From: Undaria pinnatifida
Lineage: Eukaryota > Sar > Phaeophyceae > Laminariales > Alariaceae
Direction: 5' to 3'
DNA length: 64,000 nt
Assembly (NCBI GenBank): GCA_012845835.1
Contig: JABAKD010000024.1
Span: forward strand, 1,339,862-1,403,861
Position 1 is the stretch's first letter; every line of letters starts with the position of its first letter. Positions 13,401 to 25,400 of this stretch are shown in pieces. Position numbers and translations under genes: made by a program. Below the pieces are notes generated by a model. It saw only the letters and a list, made by a program, of their open reading frames with translations, ran no database searches and was not told the origin of the DNA.

Positions 13401-16400
13401 GCCAGAGCTCTCGTCGTCGGTGGCTCCGACGGCCCCAGATGGTAAAGTACAGCCTCGCCGATGTTCGCGAAGTTTTTCTCCGTATCGACGGCCTGAAAAA
13501 AAGGGTTTCCACAAGTCGGAGGAGGCGCCACGTGAATATAATGGACTGAAAAGACAGCAAAAACAAAATCGGTATCAAAGATCCATACACGGACCGATCC
13601 AAAGATCCATACACGGACCAATCCGGAAAAAATAATATTCCTATCGGCAAATAAGCGCTGAGGATGGCTCATGGGTGGGAGAATACGCCGAGGGAGAAGA
13701 TCCAGGCGGTGGGGCACAGCCAGAGATACAGTGGTGGTCTCCCCGTAGTGCTGGTACGTGCAAGCCAACAATGCCGGCATTGTACCGGACACCGGCACTA
13801 TTGGGTATAGTACCGACTGATACTAGTACATTAATAGCGGATTTCGGTCGTGCCAAGCCATCTCGCCGGCACTATACAGGCAACCGGCACTATTCAATCG
13901 GCACTATACAGGCGACATGCACTACTCAACCTGCCCCATACAAGCACTACTCAACCGGCACTATATAGGGAGAACCCTAACATACACCCGCAACGACACA
14001 CCACAAAAAAACGCGTCTCCTCTCACCGAGTTATCCTCCAATTTCGCCATGAGCTCATGCAGTTTCATCTGCCTCCAAGGGTTTACCCTCGCGCTCCGCT
14101 CCCCTCCCCTCACCCCCCCCCCCCCCACCGCCTCCCCCTGCTCCAACCCCTCCGCCGTCCCCCCCGCCACGGCTACCGCCACCACCCGTCACGTCTCCTG
14201 CCCCCGAGCCCTCCATGCCCCCAGCAACACGCGCTAACGAAGAGTTACTCTGCTGCCGGTGCTGTTGCTGCTGCCGCTGTACATGCTGCTGATGGTGATG
14301 AACCTGCTGGTGTTGTTGCTGCTGCTGCTGAAGCCTTAGCGCTTTCCGTCCAGATTCCCTCTGACTCTCATCCGCGGAAAAGAAAACCCCAAAGGGAGGG
14401 GGATCCATACCGTCAGACGCAATAGAAGCTCCCGAATTATCCTTCCGTCTGTCAGAATCCCCAGCAGCGTCAGCAATAGCCGCCGCGTCCCCGCTCCGAC
14501 CGCGGCGTTCCCCGCGAGATAACGCCCACCCCTCCTCCACAACTCCAGCCTGAGTGCGTGCGCCACCTGCTGCTAATGCTGCAGATGATGCCGCTGCTGC
14601 CGCTGCCGCCGCTTGTGGTGCTGCCGCCGCGCTAACGCTGCGTCCGGCGCGAATCGCTGCGAATAAACAGAATTGTAGGTATGCGCATGAACGGGCGGGG
14701 GATCGTATGAGCGTATTGAACGAGAACGTTGAAATAAACGGTTGGCAGTCTGACGCTGAATACAAGAAGCTCTTGGGCGTCTTGCGGTATACCAGGTATA
14801 TTATAAAAATTATAATAGACTCCAGCTGTGAGATCGAATGTTTTGTCGAAACTCATCTTTGCAAGCTGTGTGATACTCCGATCGCGCGTATTACAGGTTG
14901 TGTGTCCTCATTAAGGATATAGGTCAGCGACTCCTCTTGCAACTACAGTGTATATATTAGGGTCAACAGGGTGATGTTAGGCAGTCTGTGCGCGGAAACT
15001 ATAAAACCCGTTTCTGAGGGGGACAAAATCTGACAGCTGTGGAAGGAAATGCATATATATACCAACCATCGAAATCGTATCGACCTGACTAATTTATTGA
15101 TCAGAAACACGTAGGCCTCCATTCACATTAGGCCTCCACGACTGCTCCTCCTACCGGGCGCTGTATCAGGTGAAACAGACAAAGACGCGGCGCTGCGGCA
15201 GGGCACACCTCACGCTTTCCAAGGCAAAACATCAAGCTTGGCACCGACGCGTGGTACGATAGAGGTCGCAGTTTTCGTCTCAAATGGATTCTGAACGACG
15301 GGGCTCGTTTACTCAAATTCGTCGGGTTTTGATATTTTTTTGCGTGAAACTCGTCGGATTTGATATTTTTTTCAGAAAATTCGTCGGATTTTGATTGTTT
15401 TTTGCGTGATTCATGTTGTATAACAACAAACGGATAATTTTTTTTTGCGTGATTCATGTCATATATACCTAGGCCATGGGAAGTTTTCATCCGCGATAAA
15501 GCAGGTTTAGTTTTTTGTCTCCAAAATCAGTTTTTGGGTTAAGAATGACATGAAGGACATGTCTTATGCTGCTAATGTGAGGAACCTCAGAAACAAAAGT
15601 GATGCAATTCTATTGTGGAACGCATCGACTTCAGAACCTCGAAAGGTCCCACAAGAAAAAAAAAAAGAAAAGAAGGATAAGCTATCGTAAATCGCGGTGA
15701 ATTACACAATATTAGTCTACATAGATGCAAAACGGAGAAAAAAGGTACTGAGTATTAAATAACACGCAAACAGGATGTCACGGAAAACGAAGCAGGGCCG
15801 TTCCTCGGTGGAGGAGGCCGGTCTGTCTACCAGGTGCACAGTTTCCAGCAAGTGCCACCGAAAAAATGCCAGGGCTCTTCACGGATCGGGCCGTGTCAGG
15901 GTGGCCCGACCCGATCCGTCAGATTTTGAAACCTCCTGATCTGACCCGACCCGACCCGACCCGACTCGACCCGGTAATTTTCGACAACCTCCCGATCTGA
16001 CCCGCGGGTCGGGTCGTGGCCCTTGAAAACCCTGAAAAATACCACCCCCACCGTAGAACGCCTCCAAATTTAACCGAGACACTCCCAAAAAACACACACA
16101 CACACAAAACCAAAAAGCCTGCACACCTGGGTCTCCTCCGGTCCCAGGCGTCGCCGAAGCCGGTGTCGGCACCGCCGTAGACGCCGGAGAAGCACTAGAA
16201 ACCCTCAACAAGTGCGCCTGCGCCCCCGACCCCGCATCGCTTCCCCTCGACCCATGTCGAGTGTGATGCCTACCCCCTGCCCGACCCCCACCCCCAACCC
16301 CCCCCACACCACCACCGCCTCTCGCGCCACCGTTAGCCTGACCAACATACCCGACACCCACGCCCACGCCGCCACCGCTACCGTTATAATTTGTGTTTTG

Positions 16401-19400
16401 CTGGCTGGTGTTGCTGTTGCGAGAGCTGGTTCGGAAAGGGTGACGTATGACACTAGAGGCGGTACGGCGCATACGGGAGACTATGCCCCTTCGTCGGGCG
16501 GCCGGGCCGTCCGCTGTCAAGTCCTCGCTAAAGTCGAACTCACTGCACGAGGGGGAGGAAGAACGGGTGGAAGGCGGGGCGTGCGGCGGGGGTGCATGTG
16601 CTGTTATTGCTGCCGGTGTTCTTGTCGTTTTTTGTTGTGCGGGTGACGATACACGTGCGTACAAATCCTGCCCTTCTTGTTTGACAACCCGAGACCGACA
16701 ACTCGCAAACACACACGCAACGCGGGTATCATACGATCCTCCAACCTCCCGTCCTTGACTCCTTCTTTCCTCCATCCCGTTTCGGCAGTCGGTACACTCG
16801 GGGGCAACCACATGACAATAATACAATATCTCCTGTACGGCTTACAATCGACGAGCGCATCTCAATTCACCCCACCTCACCCCACCCCATCCCGCCGCGC
16901 GCCCAGGCTAGAGCTAACGCTAACCATGTGACGCAAGAGCTAACCCTGCCTCACGCCCTCCCTTCCTACCTACCACCATTCCCCTTCCTCCCTCCCACCT
17001 TTCGTCGCTCCAGCCCCCCCCTCCCCCAACCCCTCCCTCCCCGCCTTCGTCTCTACGCTCACCTGCTCCCGAACACGGACCCCGAATCTGCGCGCTCCAT
17101 CGGCAGCACCTCATCGCTCACCGACTGAGACCGTACGTACCCCGCCGTCAGCGACATGGCTCCATCTCGTCCCCTCCCTCGCCCTCCCCCGCCCCCCCCC
17201 CCCGCCCCCGCCTCCACTCCCACTCCCACTCCCACTCCCACTCCCACCTCCACCTCCACCTCCACCTCCACCCCCCCCAGAGACACCGCCAGGAGTACCC
17301 CCGCCCGCGAGGTCCTGAGTAGCTCGCCCGGCTCCGATGGCCGCGGCTCGCCGTCTCAAAATGTTGTCATCATCGTCCTCGAGGGAGGCTGAGCGAGTGA
17401 TTTTCTTGCGCCTTAAGAGGCTCAGCGACCCCCTGGGCAATCCCAGCGCACTACCCGCCTTACTAGCACTACCAGGCGCAGCAGTAACAGCGGGGCCAGT
17501 ACCAACACCAACACCCGCAGCACCAACACCAGACGCCACCCCCGCCACCCCTAGCCCCACCCCACCCCCACCGCTGCCATACGCACCACCAGAGACGTAA
17601 CCACTCCCCCTACCCCCGGCTCCACCCCCACCACTTGTAGGCCTCAAAGACTGGAGGGAGTTCAACCCGCGGTCTCGTTCTCCGGAGGCGTTTTGATCAG
17701 GGGATGTCGAGTCTGAATGGCGAATCGTGTCCATGCTTCGAGCGAACGATACGCCTGCGTCAGCACCAGAGGAAGCCGCGGCGGCGTTGGAATCCGTGCC
17801 TGCGGCCGTATCTCGCCCGGGGGTGGTGGCGGGTTCGGGAGAGCCCTTGCTCCCGCTCGCAAGTTGTATGCTCGAGCCGGACGGGGGAGACGCTCTGTCG
17901 TGGGAGGAACAGAGGCGGGGGGGTGGGGGTAGGGGGTCAGAATCAGGCAGTGAACCAACCAACCAACCAGCAGCTCAACCAACTAACAAAGCCCAAATCA
18001 ACCTAACCCAACCCAATCCCACCCACCCAACCCAGTCAACCAATACACCTAGCCAACGACCCAACCCAACCCAACCCAACCCGAACAGACCTAACCCAAC
18101 CCAAGCCGATCTCACCCAAGCAACCACCAAATTACCTCAAGGAACTAACTGCACCAATAACACTTAGTCAACCACTGACGAGACGATGACTTACAATCAG
18201 CCCATTCGCTGCCCTAGCTATGGCCGCAAGTCACCAAGACCGGCCGCATCCGCCTCTCCCAGCCCCAATAACAGCAGCCACAACATTCCAGTCAGATACA
18301 CAAACGAAGGGCTCGCAAAAACCACTTCAAGGATACAACCGTAGTACATTGAGGGCCTCCTTTTTTTCTTTTTTTTTTCGATTATCACTTTTCAAGCTCA
18401 ACTCGTAACAGGTTGTATGTACCCTCAGCGAGCGTATGAACAAGCCGTGGTCGCAGGTGTCCCCCCTTCTCCCCCCCGGTACATGCCTTCCATTTGATCG
18501 CGCAGAGGGTGTATAGTCCCGGTCGAACAGCGCCTCTTTCCGGCATAGTGCCGGTGAAAATCGCCTGCCACGACTGGAACCCGCTATACTAGTACCAAGT
18601 ACCGGCATTACACCCAATGGTATCCGTGTTCCGGAAACTGGCGGCATAGTTGGCTGGCACACATCGGCGCTATAAGGGGCGCACCACTGTACCTAGCCAA
18701 CTAATGCCCAGTCTTACGCATAGTAGCACGGCACTATAGGGAGGAGAACACCGTACCTAGCCGCCTAAAATACACTCTTACGCACAGTAACGCCTACCAG
18801 GTATATACCTATCATAGCTCGGGACTACCCAGCGATTTACGGCAAGTCAACCCTCTGTCGTAGCCACGACCCCAACTCGCCGCGAGCCAGGTCCAGTAGC
18901 AGCGTACACGCCCCCCCCGGCCCAACAAAACCATGAAAAAAAAAAAGAGATAACCTTCACAACAAGTCAACTAATACCTAGCCGGTGAATTAAAAGTAGT
19001 CCAACAAAACAACTAGTCCGCGACTTACGGCGAGCCAACTCGCAGTCCTAGCTACGACCCCAACCCCCCAAGAGCCCGCCCGAGCACCAGCGTACACCCC
19101 CCGGGTCCGGGCCCACGAAACAAACCGAAACGCCTATCCAACCAACAATTAATCGGTGACGTAGACCTTTTCACCGCTGCCATAATGATCCCACACAAAT
19201 TCCAAATGGCTTGTCCACAAATATTGGTCGCAGTGCTAAAGGGTCAGGTAGTACAACCCACAACGCAAGCTATAGCCCCGACAAACCAACAAGTCCACGA
19301 AAAACCTAGTCCGCCAACCTGCAGTTACTGCCCAAACTCACCGAGAGCCCGCCCCAGTAGCAGCGTACACCCCCCCCGGCCCGCTCACCCCCTTCTTCAA

Positions 19401-22400
19401 GCTTCCGCCGCTTCCAAACGCCCGCCCAGTAGGACTATTACTGGAGCTCAAAGCGTCCGGCTCCCCATCTGACAAGAAGCATGCCGTGGACGGCAAATCC
19501 AGGTCAACCGACGGCCCGGCGGAGAGCGGGCCCGTCGCCATGGAGGAAGCCGCGCTAACTTTTCTCCCCCACGCGTTCTCCCCCTTCTCCCCCTCCCCCT
19601 CCCCCTCCCCTTCCCCCCCCCTCCCTACCGGCTCCCCTTGTGCACTCCTACCGCTCAGCCCCCCGTCATTTTTGGTATTTTTGCCGGAGTTAGCGGCCGC
19701 GAAGGGGGATGACGAAAGGGGATCTTGGCCTGTTGCTTTCGACTTCAAAGGTGGTGGCGCCTGGAAACATGGAAGGGAATGGACGGGTAGGGGAGGGGAG
19801 GAGAGGGGAGGGTTAGGAAGGGTAGGGTAGGGTAGGGTCGGCTCGGGTAGGGTCGGGTCGGGTCGAGCAGGGTCGAGTAGGGTACAGTTGGGAAGGGCAG
19901 CGCAGAGAAAGATAAGGACAAGGTAGGGTAGGGTAGAGTAGGGTAGGGTAGGGTATGGTAGGGTAGGGTAGGGTAGGGTAGGGTAGGGTAGGGTAGGGTA
20001 GGGTAGGGTAGGGTAGGGTAGGGTAGGGTAGGGTAGGGTAGGGTAGGGTAGGGTAGGGTAGGGTAGGGTAGGGTAGGGTAGGTAGGGTAGGGTAGAGTAG
20101 GGTAGGGTAGGGTAGGGTAGGGTAGGGTAGGGTAGGGTAGGGTAGGGTAGGGTAGGGTAGGGTAGGTAGGGTAGGGTAGAGTAGGGTAGGGTAGGGTAGG
20201 GTAGGGTAGAGTAGGGTAGGGTAAGGTGGGGTAGGGAAGAGCGGGGTAGCGATGGAGTGGGATAGTTGGGATAGGGTAGGAACGAAGGCACGCACCGTAG
20301 TGGGGAGACGGGGGAAAAGTGCCTCCTGCGTGACCCCCAACCTGAAATACGAAAAGGGAGGGACCTGGAGAAAAAGTGTCAAGATGTGACATGGGATGGA
20401 ATACAATTAAATAAACAAGCATATCGGGTTCAAACGATTACTACTGCTGTGCCATACCTCTGGAGGACGGCTAGAGCCGTTGGAGAGCGTGGAAGACGAA
20501 GTGAGCGAAGACGACACGGACAACGGCATTCGCTTCACCACCCTGTCCGGCGTCGCCAGCGATCGCGTGCTCCCAGGCGAGAACCGCTTGTTTGGTCGAG
20601 CCCTCCAGTCTGAGAGCGCGCTCCACATCTAGAATTCAAAAGCATCCAACAAAACACGAACGTTTTATGTGGTGGAATCAGGCCATGAACGGCGAAAATC
20701 GAAAGCAGTCGTTGTTGTTGTGCAACATTCAACATGGCAGTCGCAAACGACAGAATGGCCATTGATCATCAATATCCATCAAGGCTGTCACCACCACCAG
20801 CATCGACCACGGTCAGGAATCACCCACCGCCAACTATCCCTAACAAGATGGCCGCCCGGATCCTAGGGGCGGTGGGCTGTTCGCGTTTGCGAGCCAGAAA
20901 GCGCTTCCTGGTCGGATCAAGGTACGGGCGTAGACCTAACCCAACCCAATCCTAAGCCTAAGCCTAAGCCTAAGTCTAAGCCGAAGCCGAAGCCGAAGCC
21001 TAAGCCTAAGCCGAAGCCTAAGCCTAAGCCTGACCCTGACCCCAACCAGGACCCAAAACGGACGAGAAACGCGGCGGCGCCGCTTTTGGAAAAATTATTC
21101 ATTATTCCGATCTGCGGACCACCACATAGCCCTCGGCCAAAGAGAGCGTAAAAAAAATACCCTCCAAGATCTGGGCGGCCACATGTTTAGGTCTTCAATA
21201 CAAGTCACCCATCAGTCCTCAAAATCCTTCATCAACCACCAATCACCAATCACCAACCATCCAAAAAAATGATCCATCAATCATCAATCATCAATCATCA
21301 ATCGCCAAGGACTCGTGTTACGACAGGGGGTGGCGCGTTTCGACCAAAACATTTCTGAAACAACGCGGCTCCTCGACCGAGGTCAATCACCAACAGCCAT
21401 CACCCAATCAATTATCAAACAACCACCACCCATCGCGATGTAACAGCTCACCTCCGACAAGCTGGTGCCGTGCGTGCTGCACCAACTCTCCACCGTCCGC
21501 TCCACGACAACCATCATGGCAAAGCTCAGCACCTGCGCCCAAGCGTCCGCCACGGGCGGCGTCCACATCCCCTCCCCAGCGCAGGACTGTTGTTACACAA
21601 CCGTCGAACCACGGACACCAGAACAGACCCCCACAGCAAATACAGAACGGGGCAAAAGCGCGGGGGAAAGTATAGCCAAGAGTTCACATCATTAATAAAA
21701 AAACGAAGGGAAAAAAAAAAGGCGACGAAGCCACCAAGAAACTAATAATGCAACACATCTCAGCAGGAATCCTTCAGTAAGGCTTTGGCGTGCTATTAAT
21801 AGGGCAACATCACCGCCTTATTGAGGGAAGCCGCCTCATTCACTCCAGGCTATAAGTGATATTCCCCAGCCGCGCCAAGCGATTTTGACCGCCTGAATAC
21901 CGGGAAATCGTGTTACTCAGACCGCCATATATCGGTATACCGCCTTACTCAGACCGCCTTATATCGGGATACCGTCTCACTCAGACTACCTTATATCGGG
22001 ATACCGTCTCACTCAGACCACCTTATATCGGGATACCGTCTCACTCAGACTACCTTCCTGGGGGATCCCCACTGCATCCGCCATATATCGGTATACCGCC
22101 TTGACCGTCTCACTCAGATCGTCTTACTGGGGAACTCCCACTGCATCCGCCATATATCGGTATACCGCCTCACTCAGACCGCCTTATATCGGGATACCGT
22201 CTCACTTAGACCACCTTACTGGGGGATCCCCACTGCATCTGCAATATATCGGTATACCGCCTTACTCAGACCGCCTTGTATCGGGATACCGTCTCACTCA
22301 GACCATGTTACAGGGGAACTCCTACCGTGATAAATTTCCACATCCAATAGAAATAGAGCCATACGTGGTTGATCCTACAAGCCCACCAACCCAGGGACGC

Positions 22401-25400
22401 AATTTATCGAGGCAAACAGAACAAAAAAAGCTCGCGGAAGGGAAAATAACTGCTGTCAAAAAAGCCCGAAAACCTTGTAGACTGCGGTGTCTGACCTTCC
22501 GGGCAAGCAAACAAGACCTCTGCGATAGCCTCGGAGTGCCCCCCCCCCCCTTCACAAATTTCAACCAAGTAGACCCAAAAACCGTGGAGAGTGCTTGTTA
22601 AAAAGAGTTACGGGGATGTCGCTTATTTCGAAGCCAAATCAAAAACAACTGGTCTTGGGCTAGAGAAAGAAAAACCAGCAGCAAACGGATGCTATTATTT
22701 TCCCCCATCCACCGGAGGCTAAAAAGTGGAAAAAAAAAGGCATTAGATACGTACCGTAGTCATATCGACGTACATGGTAGTCGTCCTGTGAAATCCGATA
22801 TGGATCAAAGCACTGACCCTGAAAGAAAATGCTCTCTTACCTCTAGAGCAACCGGCAAGACTTCGGCGATGACCTCGTAGTGCTCTGGCCTCGCCCCCAT
22901 CGCCACGCTGCGGTCCGCAAAGGAGTAAACCGGGGCCAACCCTTGCTTCAGCATGTCCTCCATTTTAACCTGAACCGGCCAAAGCATCATCCATCCCACC
23001 CAACGTAGCAAGGGAGAAAGGCGTCAGCCACAGACGAAGGGGGGCAAGAGAGAGGGCGAGAGGATCGGCGGGGTGAGAAGGACGCCGAAAAAAAACTATC
23101 GTTGCCACGGCAACGCCAAGCGTCGGAGTAACTACACACCGGCCGTAGAGCTTGCAAGAAAAGCAAGCAATCGCATGACAGTTTTGTTTCGAGTTGTCAC
23201 TCGTGTATTTATTGCTTGTTCCTTCTTCCCCCCCCCCCCCCCCCCTAAGCTTTCCCTCCTAATTCCCCCCTCCCTCCCTCCCTTCCTCTCTCCATCTCTC
23301 CCTCCCTCCCCACCCTGTCCTCACCCTTCCTCCCCCTCCCTCTCCCCTCACCCCTCCTCCCTCCCTCTCTCCCCCTCCCCACCCTTGCTCCCTCTCTGAC
23401 GCCTCCCCCCCTGGTTCTTCCCTCCCTCCCCCCGTCCCCCTCGCCCCCCTCCCTCTCTCTCACCATGATGTTGACCAATCCCACGAGGAACTTGGACTGC
23501 CGAATCATATTATCCTCGAACATTAACCGCATGGACGGCTCGTACATGAACAGCCTCGCGAAGAACGTGTCGTACAGGACCACCAGAGGCGTTACCGTGC
23601 CGCTCACGGGGCTCTGCGCAACCAAAAACCAAAACGGATCGAAACGAAACGAAACGAAACGAAACGAAACGAAACGAAACGAAACGAAACGAAACCGAAA
23701 ACGAAACCGAAACCGTCGGTGACGCAGCGCAATCATCGTGCAACAGGAGACAGGAGAATTACGTAGGAGACGCACGCGCGGGGGCGGGGTTACTTCTTTC
23801 GTATCATACAAAAAGTAATGATTCTCATTGTATTATATAAAAATATTTCACAAGATTAATATAAACACGTCAGCTGTGAGTTCCATACACTCAAGGTCGA
23901 TACTCCTTGCAAGCTGCGTGATACACCGGTCGCTTGTATTGTACAGATGCACTATCCTTTGAATACATATGGCTCCTAGCATGCGGATATCGGCAGGGTG
24001 TTATTACTTCCATCCCTTCGCCTATTAGTCCCCCCCATACTTCGGGATATACGAATACCCTCTACCGGTATATCCGAATACCCTCTACACGCATTCTACG
24101 GAAAAGGTGACCCAGTGCTTTTTTTTCCCCCGCAAGGTTCTTGGCCTTGATAAAATAAAATACTCTCAACGCCCCATCCAAACAACGCTTTGAAGAAAAA
24201 AAGAGAAGGGCTCTCTCGATGAAACAATCCCAGGGCATAACGGGCATACATACGCCTGTAAATACGAGTATATCTCATAAAAATAAAAATACACCCCAGC
24301 TGTGAAATCGAAGATTTTGTCGTAAACTCATCTTTGCGAGCTGTGTGTGATACTCCGATCGCGCGTATTACGGGTTGTGTGTCCTCATTAAGGACATATA
24401 GGTCGGCGACTCCCCTTGAAACTGCAGTGCAGCTTGTACCAGGGTCAACAGGGGTGATGTTGTCAGTCTGTGCGCGGACACTATAAAACCCGTTTTTGAG
24501 GGGGGGAAGATCTGACAGCTGTGGAAAGAAATGCAAGTACGAGTACATCGTATATATATACGATTTTGGGTAACCCCTTTAAAGCCCCCGAACCCCTCCC
24601 TATACTAAATCCAAGTAATTTTGTCCCCAAAACGGGTTTCCAGCTGTAAAGGGGTAGGAGATCCTTCATTCAGAAACCATTTTCGCCAAAAAAAAGGTAC
24701 ACCTTAATACCTCTACCGTAGCATGCGTCTTTATTCCTTTATAGTGCCGGTGTAGTGGTTCCTGTTTAGTGTCGGTGTAGTGGTTCCTGTACAGTCGTCC
24801 CCGCTTTAAAGACACTCTTCTTAAGGAAACCCCCCGCTATAAAGACACATTTTTTTCCGAGAACATGGTGCCCCGCAGATGTACAATAATAAGGGGGGGG
24901 TACCTTTTCCACTTTGCGGCCCCCCCCAATTTTTTTTTGCTGGGGCAGCACACTGCTGTATAACATCGACAGCGGTCTGCTGCAGCCCGCACTACCGCGT
25001 GTGGGTATGGAGAGATTCCTCCCATCTGCTGGCGGGTCGTCAGCTGCCGGCTTGAAGCCATGTGGCGAACCCACGTGCCAGTCAAAGTCTCAACTCGTGT
25101 CAGGCAGTCAAAGTTTGGGATTTTTGCCTTTCTCGTGGAGTTAAATTTTGGTATTTTTGTTTTGTGTTTTTGCCTCGTGTTGACCTTTGGGGAAGAACGG
25201 TGTCCTCTTTTCGGTGTATTTGCCCGATTTTTTTGTATGTTGTGGTCTGCGCTACCGACCGTTTCCTAGCGTCCTTCTAAGGGGTCGACTGGGTTTGTTT
25301 GGTCCCTATGTGGCAGGTAACTTGCGTGTATCGTATCAGAGCTAGTTCCAACGAACTGATGTGTCTCAGGTGTGTTCGCGATATCTCGGGCATGATGTTC

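Noticed and set aside
19338..20422. Long Tyr-Pro-Thr-Leu minus ORFs
   Set aside because: They are translations of the GGGTA array. Only 19342-19760 has coding character.
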